From the NCBI GenBank assembly GCA_016748015.1, contig JAAOMT010000436.1, positions 1,235,660-1,299,659 of the forward strand: a DNA stretch of 64,000 nucleotides, in the 5' to 3' direction. Shown piece by piece: positions 12,359 through 24,486 of the stretch. The DNA is from Geosiphon pyriformis. Taxonomy: Eukaryota; Glomeromycota; Glomeromycetes; Archaeosporales; Geosiphonaceae. The notes beneath the pieces were generated by a model. The model saw nothing but the letters and a program-made list of their open reading frames with translations, ran no database searches and had not been told where the DNA came from. Positions within the stretch are counted from its first letter, which is position 1. Every line of letters starts with the position of its first letter. Made by a program: the position numbers and the translations under genes.

Positions 12359-13199
12359 TAATAATAATAAATAATTTATCTAAATAAAAATTTATTTCAA
12401 TTGACAAAATACAAATTTTATTATTAAACAATAAACAACAAACCAAATTCTAAAAAAGATATTATTTTTATTTTTTTATTTGTTATCAAATAAATTTAAT
12501 AAATATAATTATTTATAATATATTTGATTTATAATATATTATTATACATTTAATATATCAAAATGGTTTGTGCGCGATCCATGTATAAATGTACGGAAAT
12601 TAGTTCATACGAGAATAGTCTGTGGTTGGGCTACACCGCAAGCATATAAAAAAAAGCATATACACCGAAAATAAAATAATAAACAATTTTATAACAATAA
12701 CAAAAAAAGGTATAAAATATTAACAATTATATATATTAATTACAACTAGTTTATAACATTTTTGTGATTTCTAACTGGTTGCAGGATTTATGAAATCATG
12801 TCAAATAAAAACTTGAAATTAATACTATTAAACAATTAGGTGGAGCAACTGAAAAAACGTCTCCTCTGAATACCACATCCTCTTGTTAAAGGGCATGTGT
12901 ATTTCTCCTCATAATATTTTTTGAAAATTCCTTGAGAATACATACATACATACATACATACATATATTTACAATTCTGGAAAAATGTATTTGCCACAAAT
13001 GTCGATAAGTTGAGGGGTATGAGTGGGTTTTACAGGAATAAAATCATCAAATTCGTGAAGAGAAGGGTAATGTGAATAATGTGAGCCCTTCCACGTTTCC
13101 AAAGGATACTAATCGAAGAAGCAAATGTGTTTTTGAACACGAAGAAAATGTCCAAAAAATAGCATCTCTTCAAATATTTTCAACGTTGTTTCATTCTCG
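12188..13199. other. Intergenic DNA with AAT and CATA microsatellites
   Basis: Contains an AAT microsatellite (12306-12372) and a CATA repeat (12942-12964). From about 12560 the composition becomes mixed, which marks the edge of the gene island and probably the 3' UTR of the Zn2Cys6 gene. A minus-strand frame at 13109-13294 overlaps the last exon of that gene in another frame and is a shadow. Confidence 0.5.
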
Positions 13200-15185
13200 T
13201 TATACATTTTTACCGGCATTGCAAGAATCTGCTTTACCAGCCTCAATACAACGTTTACAGGGATTTTGCCTATCGCATCCACGGTGAATATCACGACATC
13301 TCGAACAAGGTTTTCCTGAAGTTTGAGGAGTTGGGCTCTTTATTCGACCTGATCTTGATAAAATTTGATCATCACTTCTAATTTCTTCTTTAGGCATCGG
13401 AATTGCACCATTCAAACATATTTGACCAGTTTGCATAACTTTTGGTCTCTTCGCTGCCTGGATGAGTAAGGTTTATGTGAAAGAAAATGCGAGGCGCCAT
13501 GAAAAAAGAATACAAGGCCGAGCCGATGAAAAAAATTATTTCTATACCCCGGTGTTATCGGATTCCTTTTCGTTTTTAATATCAATCTTGGCATCTTCAG
13601 AGTTGCGTTTTTTTCTTCCTCCGCTTTGTTGGTTCTGCGTTTGTCGTGAGGAAGTTTTAGTAGTAGAAGTAGTGGTAATACTTCGGGATGATGACGGTGC
13701 CTGATTATCATTTTCTGAAATGCTTTTAGTTATTGAATTTTTACCAGTCTCTGATTTACGACCTCTGCTGCCAACAACGATTGGGTTGTGATTAACTTGG
13801 GATTCGGTATGTTGATTGAATTCTTGCTTTATAATTTTACCCTCATTCTGATCCAAATTTGTAGAGTAGTTCATCATTTCGGAATTAAATATAGGTCGTT
13901 TACCAGATTCATTAGGGACTTCCTGCTGAACTTGATTATTTTGAATGAACTCATGTTTCATAAGAAAAGGTTGAGATAAATGATAGGTCTGGGGGATTTG
14001 ATTAATTGGTCTAAAGTCATTAATGTTATGATCAGTTATTGGATTAAAACCAGTCGGAGGAATATGATGAACCAAGTTTCGGTTGATCGCCATATAACTT
14101 TTGCCATCCTCAAGTGATTCATAATTTCCTGTAATGATATTGTTTTGATCATCAAATAATGAAAAATTTTCCAAATTCAGAGCAGTTCGAATCTCTTGCT
14201 TTATATCCTCTTTGGTATCACTAGGCACGAATCTAAATTTGTAACCATTTTGTGATGTATCTTTTCTGATGAATACTATGATGGATGAAAGATTTCTCTT
14301 TGCTTGAATTTGGGATGCCGGAACTATTGGGAATATTGAGGAGACCAAGGGAGTCGAGTTATGCATAGGAGTATCGATTGTAGTGAGTTGGTGCGATGTG
14401 GTCAAGTGATTGGAACAATTATCTACTTGAGTAGGTTGAGATAAAATTGCCAGAGATTTTGTGAGATTTTTATGATGTGCAGGGGTTTTAATGGTAAGGT
14501 TTTGACTATCAAAATTGGTGGAGAGGGAATGATTCTGAATATAACTTTTACTTGTTGTCAAGTTCTGATTCTGATAAGCAGTGACATTAGATGACAAGAA
14601 TTGTTCTTGAATTCCACCCTTTGACATGAATTGATTATGATGTTTGAGCATACATTTATTCTGATCATTAGAATTATATTGAACATCATTGGCAACCTCC
14701 TTTAATAAAGATTTATTTGAATTTTCACCGCTCTGAAGGATTTGATTCTGATCCCTTGGTAAATTTTGATGAATGGAATAAGGTTGAGTTTGATTGCAGT
14801 TCGATATGTTGTTAGGATTATGGTGAATGAATATGGTTTGATTCTTAATATTTTCTTTCGGCAAGATTTTCTCATGATTACTGTGATTCTGTTTGCATGC
14901 AACTTTAATTTCTACAGCCTTATTGTGAGGGCTTTTGTGAGAGTCTTGTTGAACTTGGTTACTGTTTAAAGGCGGCTGACCAGGATTAGAGCCATTTGAA
15001 AAGAAATGGTTCTCCATATCTCGGATGAGTGTAGGAGTAGTAGTAGTATTTTGTTGAGTATTGTCATTGTGTTTAGATTCTTTAGTAGGGGTATTTGTAA
15101 CCTGTCTCGTTGTAGACCTTGTTGAATAAGGTGGTGGTGTTACGGAATTTATTTCAAAAGTAGAGTTAAAGCCGAGGTCATCCAT
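13200..15185 (-). CDS. Zn2Cys6 (GAL4-type) transcription factor with C-terminal zinc cluster
   Basis: Two exons, 15185-13548 and 13457-13200, joined in phase 0 across a 90-bp GT-AG intron, give 631 residues. Most of the protein is Asn/Gln/Ser/Thr-rich and likely disordered. Near residues 300-360 lies a folded-looking segment (SSIIVFIRKDTS to ESLEDGKSYMAIN) that resembles a small ubiquitin/PB1-like fold; this is only my impression. Basic patches (GGRKKRN, AAKRPK) look like nuclear localisation signals. The zinc cluster sits at the extreme C-terminus (C597, C600, C607, C613, C616, C625; spacing 2-6-5-2-8), which fits the Zn2Cys6 family that binds CGG triplets. In most family members the cluster is N-terminal. 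The gene controlled is unknown. Confidence 0.75.
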
Positions 15186-18073
15186 TTAGAAATAATTAGG
15201 AGTGGGGAAGATAAAAGTATATATTACATGTAGACTTTATAAACTTTTTTTTTTTTTTAGCTGTTTTGACAATTGAGAAAGTCAAAAACAACTTTTAAAT
15301 TAACAATAAAAAAAATATTTTTTTAAAAATAGATGAAAAGATCTCCAAAAACAAACAAACAAACAAATAAATAAATAAATGATGGTGTAATATCTAATTA
15401 TAAAGCTCCCAAAAGTGATACAGTGGAAATCGTTTTTTTTTTGAATTTGATTAAATTATCAATATTAAAAGAAAACGCCTGAATGTTAAAAAAAAAAAAA
15501 ATTTAATTAATCACGAAATGAAATTATTAAAATGATAATATTTTTTTTAGAATTTAATGATAATAAAAACTATGAAAAAATAATTTCAAATCATATTTTT
15601 AAGTTTATAATTAAAATTGAGTTTTTTAATTATTTATTTTATTTAAAATTTATTTTTGACGAATTATAATTTATGTAAAAAAAATACCCATTTGTTCAAA
15701 ATGGGAAAATGGGATACTTTTACCCGTCTCATTCTTGCATCCGAATTTATTTTGCCATAATACCGTATAATTCTCCATTTACCTTTTTTTAAGAAGTTTT
15801 AAATATAATTAATTAATAAATTTTTTTCATTAAAACTTTTGTTTTTGTTTTTATTTAATTTTAATATATTAAAAACCCAGCCCAAGTTTGGCTCGGAAGA
15901 TAAAAATTAAAAACAACACCTATTTGGTGTTAAAAAATCATCTTATTTGTTGTGTGATTTTCGATTATGAGTTATGACGTCTTTTATGCCGTCCACCCAT
16001 TCATCCCATATCTTTTCTTGATTGCTGAGAAAAACTTGAACAATAATCTCAAGTGTTTCTCATAATCGCCCAATGGGACAATACTTTACAAAATTAAACT
16101 AGAGCCGGGCGCCCAAGATTTCGGCTATCGGAATTCACCCGACCCATATAATTCACCCAAAACTCAATGGTTAGGAAAAACACCGACTATTTCCACGATC
16201 CACCTTGTTATAGGTACCCACTAAACCCCATAACTCGTTCTTGGGAATAATCCCAAGAATATTTTGATAAAGTTAACCCTTTTTAAATTAGCCCCGAATG
16301 CCAGAGATTTTGGCTCTCGGAGTTGGGCCCGACCCTAATACCCCCAATAATTTAAGGATCTGGGAAACCATCCGAGTTTAATTTCTATTGAATGTGGTAT
16401 ACAAAATTGAATACCAAGATGTGACCCATTCACTGGCTGGGTAGGGCGCCAATAGTTTTTAGCTATTGATATTCACCCTGAATACAAATCGACCAGCATC
16501 TCCTACTGAGAATTTCCCATTCTCCCGCTTTTCTTGCCCTGCAATCTACTCCAGATGCTAGATTTCTCACATTTCGGAAATCGCTCTAAAAACGTGATGG
16601 AACTAGAGGTTGGTGGAATTTCTCCTCTTTTTGCCCCCAATAGCTTTTTATGACATTTTTGGGACACCCAATTCCTCGGCATTTAGCCAATAGCCTGGTA
16701 TAAGATGATTTAAATTGTTACAACAATTAATTGGTTAGGAATAGAAAAAGTAGAATCAGAAATAAAAATTGGATATTGTTGTTTCTAAAAATGGTTGAAA
16801 CTCAATGACTTTGAAGAAATTCTTGAACTTCAATAATTATTATAATTAGTGAGAAAGAACGTAAGATATAGAATCAGGTATTGTATTCTGTTCAAAATAC
16901 TTCATCGAAATCAAATGTCTTTGATTAGATTGAAACATTTTTAACCTCCCAAAAAATTTAATTCGGATCAATTGCGAGAATAAAGTGTTGAAGAAATACC
17001 CCGCTTGAAAAACCTTTGGTTGAATAGTTTTTTAATACCAACAGGATATGGACTTAATAGGAATACCATGAATGGATCATAAGGTATATGTTGATGACAT
17101 TATCTTTGAACCAAATTTTTATCGTTGACCAAGATTTGTTGAAATCAATTCCACGTGCAATTTTTGTTTTTCATTTCAGATTCCCTTTTAATTTAGAGTT
17201 GTCAATTATTAAAGCTATGAGATCTCAAACTGATGATCCCTGCTTTTCGTGTTAAGGAAAGCGTCGCAAATTAGGAATGGCCGAAAGTGAATGGATAGGG
17301 AATATATACAAATCTTTGTATAGATGAAAATGCAAAAAGAACAAAATGTCTGAAAAGAGAAATGTATTTATATGTACATGCGCTAAAGATTGATATCAGA
17401 GTGTCCGTATGAATATAAAGTTTTAATGAAATGGATTAAAAGTGTCTGTGGAAAGACAATAGTGCAAAAGTTGTATTTAAATAACTTCATGTATTAGGAG
17501 GAAAGTGCGGGTTGCATCTACCAAAGTCTGTCTAAAGAATAGGCAAGGAGTGTCTTTTAGAAATCCATGAATAAAGATTTCAAAGGCAAATTAATGTCAA
17601 TACATCAGCGTTTTGTCGCCTGAAACCGCGCTGTTACATTAAGATAATTAACCCCAACTGTGTGAGAATTTTGTGAGTAAATTTGGTAGAGGAAAAAAGG
17701 GCATTTATAAACGTTAAGGATAATCTATGTCGTGAAATTTCTAACCAAAATAAGATTAGAAATTTTTCTCGTGACCGAGATTTTTCCAATTTATTATTAC
17801 AAGGTTTTTTATTTAAACCGAATACGTCGATGCTGCTAACAGAATCAATCAAATGTTGTAACCCCTGCGCCAAACAAAAATAATATCCCAAACTGAGAAC
17901 GTATACCTCAGATACCCACCTTAAAAATCGCGGTTTACTTATCTATAAAATAGTTTCTCTCATTCACCCATTTTGCTTCCAATGTGGCGTTTGGTCAATA
18001 TTTAATATATCAAAATTCAGTAATTACAAATGACCGAAATACCCCTATCACAGCCTGATTATTTATATGATTA
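15186..18073. other. Long intergenic region with degenerate GC-richer repeats
   Basis: The first 650 bp are AT-rich and should hold the promoter of the Zn2Cys6 gene. From 15880 to about 16700 the DNA is much richer in C and G and carries repeated phrases (see the repeat entry). From 16700 to 18073 nothing is recognisable; two overlapping frames at 17634-17891 have no family features. Confidence 0.5.
16103..16490. repeat. Degenerate repeat, three units about 150-190 bp apart
   Basis: The phrase GATTTCGGCTATCGG followed by a CCCGACCC block near 16117-16145 recurs as GATTTTGGCTCTCGG with CCCGACCC at 16307-16336, and in weaker form near 16450-16480 (TTTTTAGCTATTGA, ATTCACCC). A possible fourth relic is CCCAAGTTTGGCTCGG near 15887. 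No coding frame runs through it. It may be a non-coding repeat family or a non-autonomous element; I do not recognise it. Confidence 0.4.
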
Positions 18074-19368
18074 TCAAGCGAATTCTCCAGCTTTTCCAGA
18101 CTACAAAGATAAAAAATTATTTAATTATTAGCCTGCGGCGAAAAAAAAAAAAGATCTCATCCAGTGGATAATCAAAATTTCTGCTTACCTGCAGCAACCC
18201 TACAATTAGTCCAAACAATCCCAACACACTACCAAAAATCTCAATGACCAAAATTTTCACAAACAATGTTCCATCTTGCGCGTCAGCTAATGCGGCACTA
18301 CTCCCCGTCACACCAACAGCGATACCACAAAATAGATTACACATCCCAACAGTTATACCGGCCCAAAAAAGAGAATATCCTAGACATTTAAAGAGAATAA
18401 TTTATAAGAACTAAATTGTTGAATCTCATCGTTTTTAAGTCATCAAATTCGATTAGTAATGTAGGAAATTCATAATGAATAAAAAAATGTGTCATACCAG
18501 TAAAACGATTAGATCGGATACTTGATTCATCATTAATAGCATATTGTAACTTTGCTGAAAATACAATTGCCATAATGACTCCGTAAATGGCAACGACTTC
18601 ACAGAAGATGATACTGAATCATATACATAATATTCGATGGAGGCCAAAAATGATTCAATTTTGAAAAAGTGACAGTCCGTGATGAAACATATTCATGATT
18701 TTATAATTTATTAAAATATATTGCAAAAGGTTACAATAGGACAAATTATATGGGATAAAGAGAGTGAGCGAGTGGTAAACAAGGTCAAATTTTCATTTGA
18801 TATAGGATCAATTATATTAAGAGAAAATTTTCAAACCTGATGAGATTTTTGGTCCTAATCCGTGGTGCTTTAACAGCGGCTCCGAGAATCGTGGAACCGG
18901 TGATGAAGATTCCCCTTTAAAGTATTCGTAAGAACACATCCATGATGTAGAAATATTTTTAAAGTTAAGCAATGAATTCAACGAATTACGAATAGGCAGA
19001 AATGACCCATATTGCAGTGATTAATACATTCAATTGCATGGTTTTGGGCCAAATTTAACGAGATAATGCTCGTTAGGCTCTAGAAAGCACAAATCTACTC
19101 CCAACGGGATATGTTAAAGTAATAACTTTCATAAGTCACCACCCATCCCTTGATATCCAGCCAATGAGATTTTAACCACATACCACGCAGCACCAATAAC
19201 GCTCAACCCGATGCAAAAGGCAATCCCAGTTGCTGCAAATGTATATGGACTTATATTTTCCAACCATTCTCCAATTTTTAAATTTCCGGTGATGAGAAGT
19301 ACGAAAAGTACTATCAGAAAAACGGTAAATGAGTAACCATAGATGTATGTAAGATATTTTAGGTACAT
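18074..19368 (-). CDS. VMA16: V-type proton ATPase proteolipid subunit c''
   Basis: Five exons (19368-19184, 18914-18837, 18613-18498, 18379-18189, 18100-18074) with GT-AG introns give 198 residues, close to yeast Vma16 (213) and human ATP6V0B (205). The subunit is part of the membrane c-ring of the V-ATPase, which pumps protons into the vacuole. Family blocks are clear: [34 protein letters not shown] with the proton-carrying glutamate, [19 protein letters not shown] and [12 protein letters not shown]. The longer N-terminal helix (residues 1-40) marks c'' rather than c or c'. The frame after exon 1 (YVVKIS...) and after exon 4 (VSRNF...) is intron read-through, not protein. The last exon codes for only eight residues. 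Confidence 0.92.
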
Positions 19369-19626
19369 TTTTAAGAAGGGAAGTTCTATTTAGAAAGAAG
19401 GGGATAAGAATTAAAATGAGCGTGCGCGCGCTTAGAAGTAAGGTGAAAGATGGGATGGTCAACTTGGTTAACTATTAGATCTTGAAATTGATGAGGATCA
19501 GGTGATTTAGATTCAAATTTAAATATTGAAAGCATTTTATACTCTCTCGAGATATAAACAAAAGTTTTTTGATATACTATGTGAACTCTTCACTCAAATA
19601 CATTCAACACCTAATTGATTTTGCAT

Positions 19627-19656
19627 ATGTATATATATATATATATATATATATTA
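19627..19656. repeat. TA dinucleotide microsatellite
   Basis: A run of about 14 TA units between the VMA16 start and the 3' end of the SVIP-like gene, probably in the VMA16 promoter. Confidence 0.9.
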
Positions 19657-19791
19657 TAAAATTCATCCCCAAGGAATTTGTAAAACGGTACCAAATTTAA
19701 TTAATAGTTAAGATACACGGCCGAATATATATAAAAATTAGAATACGTAAAAAGGCTCCATTTGTGAAACATCTCATTCAATATCTTCCTT

Positions 19792-20421
19792 CTAATCTAC
19801 TCTCCACTATGAAAAAAAGATGATGAGAAATTTTTAACAAAGGTTTTAATATAATTTAACATGAAAACTATAAGTAAAGGACATACCTCTAAATTATTTG
19901 TATGGATTTGAGGTTCTGGTTGATTATGAGCAGACTTTTGCTGTTCTTCCAATTGTTTACTCAATTTACCACCACCTTTTTGAACACCACGATTTTGAGC
20001 CTAAATAGAATGATTTTAAGAAGGTACAAGAAATCAGTGTGACTCAATGCATAGAAATCAAAAATTTCTTTTCACTTTCTCTCTCCTCCCATACTTTGAA
20101 AACCACCCAATGAGTAAGAACACGAAAAAGATCTATATGGAGCAATTCTGAAGCCTATAAATTTCAATTCTCTCAAAATGTTAAATAAGTGCAAACCTGT
20201 TGAGCCCTTTTTTCAGCAGCCAATGCAGCTTCAGAGCGAGCGGAGCCAACAGTGTTTCCTTCTAATGTATCGCCCACTGTTCCACCTCCGTATGAATTTC
20301 CACTATTAACAACATTATTACTGCGATCACCAGAACTTTTGGCCGGTACATTCGAATTCGAAGATCCCAGTGTATAACCTTTGTCTCTAGTACCAAAACA
20401 ATTTGATATAATAGTTCCCAT
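19792..20421 (-). CDS. SVIP-like p97/VCP-interacting protein, predicted myristoylated
   Basis: Three exons (20421-20197, 20000-19887, 19806-19792), all in phase 0, give 117 residues. The start MGTIISN fits N-myristoylation at Gly2, with Cys8 as a possible palmitoylation site. Residues 62-72 (RSEAALAAEKR) match the VCP-interacting motif R-x5-AA-x2-R exactly. A Lys/Gln/Glu-rich helix follows and the protein ends LEWRVD, like the hydrophobic RW-type end of animal SVIP. SVIP binds the N-domain of the p97/Cdc48 ATPase and in animals restrains ER-associated degradation. Residues 20-60 are a low-complexity Ser/Gly/Asn linker, so the protein is longer than animal SVIP (about 77 residues). The final exon codes for four residues and a stop. 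Confidence 0.65.
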
Positions 20422-20916
20422 GTTTATTAATAAATATTTAGAATTCGATATTTCGTTTTATTCTAATAAAATCAAAGAAAAAATATAAAAGCAAAAAATA
20501 TACGAAATCAAAAAAGGGTAAAGGGTAAAAATCAATAAAAGCCAATGTTGCAAGTTTAGAACTTTGGATTATTTATATCATATGACATGTAATTATGATG
20601 GGCGATCAAAGGCTTCTGACATTAAAATTCCTAGTTCAAAGAAAAGTATCTAATCAATGCTAATCTGTGGATCAAAATTTTGAAGCAATAGGTAAATTGT
20701 TCTGATCTATTAATTTTATTCCTATAATGATGAAATCGCCGAAAAAGATTACTATTAAATATGGGAAATTTTCAACAAAAAGTACACTATCTTAGTAATA
20801 CATTGTCACAAAATAAAATATTTAAGTATAATAGGATAATAGGATAATAGGATAATGAGCTAATGGTTATTTGTAAGTAGGTGATGTCAATTAATAATAT
20901 TTTTTTTCGGAGGAAA

Positions 20917-21981
20917 TTACACAAACCCATCAACACCACCACCACCAGTCAAAACACTGGCCGCATGTTGTTGATGCTTCACGGAAGCAATTCCATAGAA
21001 TAATCCGGCAAAAAATAAAGTTATAGCTGGAACAATAAGAGACGTTGTGCTGACTACAAGTGATATCCACATTATCGTGGAGAATCTAAAGTAGGAATAA
21101 TCAAAATTTTAAATTCAGAATAAAAGAAGACATAAAAGAATCAAGTTTTAATACATACACAATATACCCAGTCGCTCTTATATTATTGTTTTCAAATTTC
21201 TTGACGAACTGATCACTAAAATTTAAGATAGAAAGAAATAAAGAAAGAAATATATTTTAATTAAATTTTCATATTCAAAATCTACAAAATTTCAAACAAA
21301 AAAAATAAATAAATTATTTCTTACAATGTAGGACTAGTCGGGCATACCTATTAAAGATATAATTATAAATTAATAATGATTTGATATATTTGATTTTCGA
21401 AAATAATTCGTACTGATTGGTGGGGACATACCTTCGTCAATATGGGAACTTCTACAAACACCAAAATAAATGCAATAACCCTAAAAGAAAATAAAAAAAT
21501 TTAATTATTTTAATAATAATAAAAATCTTACCCTCCTCAAAATTCATAATCATAAACTCGACATACCATGCCAAGATACAAAAGATTGGATTTGAGGTAA
21601 AGGCGATGACACCAAAAATAATCAGCACTAATTATTCAAAAATAAAATTGATAGGCAAATTTAAAAGTTACCATAATGTAAAAGTGTTTAGAAAATGTAA
21701 AAATATTTAGAAAAGATTTGCCTACAAACTATTGAAATGAGGCCAGCCCTATTTTATTAATATCGGGTATGAAATAAAGAAGTTTTTTTAGTGTTATCAA
21801 AATCGTTCAGAAACTTTTAATTTCATTATAGGTTTCTCTCAAAGAGAAATCCTCCAAGAAATTATAATCAAAACTACGAAAAACTCCTATATCTATGGGT
21901 TCCCTCCATTCCCCTGATAAACACTCACCATTGCGCATAAATAGAAAAGTTTTTGGCTTTGAGTTCCTCGATAAAACCCAT
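20917..21981 (-). CDS. TVP18: Golgi membrane protein Tvp18 homologue, 7 small exons
   Basis: Exons read as 21981-21929, 21748-21729, 21627-21567, 21480-21432, 21347-21325, 21215-21159 and 21085-20917, giving 143 residues against 167 in yeast. Family blocks are NFSIYAQW near the N-terminus, FVEVPILTKVCPTSPTF in the middle, and a C-terminal pair of membrane helices. Four hydrophobic segments fit the Tvp18 topology; Tvp18 is a conserved tetraspan protein of late Golgi vesicles with no known enzyme activity. The boundary between exons 2 and 3 is odd: strict GT-AG borders leave the frame one base short, while the protein alignment runs on smoothly (WAGLISIVLIIFG) if one extra G is kept. Two exons are only 20 and 23 bp long. 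Confidence 0.8.
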
Positions 21982-22750
21982 TATAATGTATATCCCTACT
22001 AAAATAGTTTTATCTGTGAGGCTTTGAAGTAATAACTGGTCAAGTTTAGGCTTAGTAGCTTTAAAGGACTAGTTCGTAGTTTGTTTTTTAAGCAGAGAAT
22101 TTTTACAGGTTTGAATGTGATAAACGTATCGATAAGAAAAAATATTTGATATTATAAACTTCTGCCTTGTCAATAATTAAAGAGATTTTGAATAAACGCT
22201 TTTTCCTGTTAAGAGTATAAAACTAAAAGTTTCGTTAGGCTAAACTGGTTAAAAGTGAATAGATGCTTTTATAACGGAAAGTCCCAAGATGATTATCTGA
22301 TCGTCACAGAATATTATTAGCCTTTAATTTATTTGAACACAACATTTACCATTATTAGTATTCCGATTATTCATACGTATGGAATCTTTTATCCATATAA
22401 TTGACTCCCATTGAATGAACAAGTGAAAAATATTTTTAGAAACAATATTCAAAGATATTGTTGAAAGTATTGTCTTTCTGGGCGCCAGGATAAAATGCCA
22501 AGAGCTAAGGTTAAAGAGAAAGATAAGATAGGAAAATACCGAATAGTTCCAAGGAATATTAAGATTTCATTTTATTATTTACAAGTATTTACTTCATATA
22601 GGGTCATATAGATTACTATAAAAAAGAAAAAGAAAAAATAATCCAAGTTAAGAATAGAGTAAAATACTACAATTAAAATAATAATAATAAAAATAATAAT
22701 AATAATGCAAGGTAAAAAGATTTTAGGAGTGGGGACACCTAATGGCTAAA
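21982..22750. other. Intergenic region between TVP18 and the bZIP gene
   Basis: Should hold the TVP18 promoter and the bZIP 3' UTR. A short AAT run lies at 22678-22706, just beyond the bZIP stop. No other feature was seen. Confidence 0.5.
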
Positions 22751-24453
22751 TCAAATTTTATTAATTAATCTTTGATGAGCCTCACTCAATTGTAATTCTA
22801 GTTGGCGGATTCGTACTTCTCTTTCAGCGTTTTTCTCCTCTAGACCCTGCTTTTCGCTCTCCAAGACTGCCACGCGGGTTTGCAGCCCAGCGTTGGCAGC
22901 CTTAAGTTGGTTAACCTCTTTCTCGAGATTTTCCATTCTCACAACTTTTCGCTGACGACTACGTCGAGCAGCATCAGTGTTTTTAGCTCTTTTTAAAACT
23001 ATTTCCTCATTTGAATCTCGCGATATTTCACTACTTCGACGCTTACGAGGGTTTCTAGAAGCCCCAGAACCTGTCGATGTTGTAGAAACATCACTAATGG
23101 CTGGGCTAGCAGCTGAATAAGGTATAGAAGTTGAAGGTGTTATGGAAGTTGCGTAAGGAGTAATATTAGATGGACAAGTTGTATATTTTCTATTAGTGTT
23201 AGAAATGGTAATGGCTGAATAACTTGTAGAATTAGAAGCAGCTGAAACATCTGTAGAAGCCGTTGGAATTGACTTTGGTGAATAAACAGTATTTGGTATA
23301 GATATCGTGCTTGAGGCTTTCTCTTCAATTGATGTATTGGTGCTGAGCGTGGTATGATCAGCATCTATTGTATTTGAAATGGGGGAACTCAAAGGGGGAG
23401 TGATCAGATTTGGAGATTGAGCAGACTGTGATGGAACGATAGCGGTAGAAATTCGAGATACTTTCGGGTTACGACGGCTTCTAACGGCATTTTTTGGGAT
23501 CATGTGCCTTGAAGTGATGTGAGGGGTTGCTGAATGACCCGGGTTAGCTGTCTTTGAAGTTGATCGGGATCTTCTTGATGTTTGGGCATTAAGATTCAAG
23601 ATAGCATCAACAAAAGCTGATGCAGTGTCATCCCTTGGTTTTATCTCGGTGATATTTGTAATATTGCCATCCCATGGAATATTAAGAGCACCTGATATCG
23701 GTAGGGTAACGTTTGATTGTGACTGCTGTTGCGATATGGTTTCCATATCTGAAGCTGAGATTGAATCCGAGATATTTGTCGACATTGAAGATGAAGATGA
23801 AACTGATTCAGAGGTGTCAACTATTGTTGACTCAGGTATTGATACTGGTATATTAAGGGCTGCTGTTGAGGATGGAAGTTTTATTAAATTAGATTGAAAT
23901 GTAGGGTCATCAATATCGGTAAATCCAATATCTGTAAAATTCAAATCTTGGAAATTGGAGGGATAATATGCTCCAACAGGATTTAGTAGAGGACTACCGG
24001 GAAAAGAAGCATTGCTAGAACCGAAAAGTGGTGATTCGATCGTTTCCTGAGGTGTTGTCACGAAATCAAAGCCTAGATCTGCACTTGGGGTGGTCAAAGT
24101 AGATGATAAGTGAGGTGAAACATCGTCACTAGATATTGTAGTATTTTGATTGGTCGTCAGAAAAGTGTAATCCTCATCAGCTTCAGAAATAAAACCCGCA
24201 AGATCATTTGCCAACCATTCATCAAAAAGTGTTTTTATCGAGTTTGAATCAAGTTCGCCAAAATTATTAGCGATCGTGTCAAATTCACCATGTTGAAATA
24301 TTGTATCCATTTGGTTGACAAGGTTTGATCCGTTCAATTCAACTTCGCCGCTATATCCGGTCATTAGAGTCGGAGATGTTATATCAGCAAATCTAGAGTT
24401 AATGTCGTTGTTATCGTTTTTATTTTTGTTGTTTTTGTTGTTTTTGTTGTTGC

Positions 24454-24486
<33 letters not shown>

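Noticed and set aside
13462-13979. Two plus-strand frames over the Zn2Cys6 gene (13462-13704, 13788-13979)
   Set aside because: Antisense shadows of a longer gene; the translated sequences are low in complexity.
17634-17891. Overlapping frames on both strands in the gap between the Zn2Cys6 gene and VMA16
   Set aside because: Both strands are open over the same bases, without domain or splice context; more likely chance than a gene.
18117-18188. Extended C-terminus of VMA16 ([11 protein letters not shown]...)
   Set aside because: It is read-through of the last intron; a GTAAGC donor at 18188 and an acceptor before 18100 give a short final exon.
19129-19183. Extension of the first VMA16 exon ([13 protein letters not shown]...)
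   Set aside because: A GTATGT donor at 19183 lies exactly where family similarity (GAAW then GIFITGS) demands a junction.
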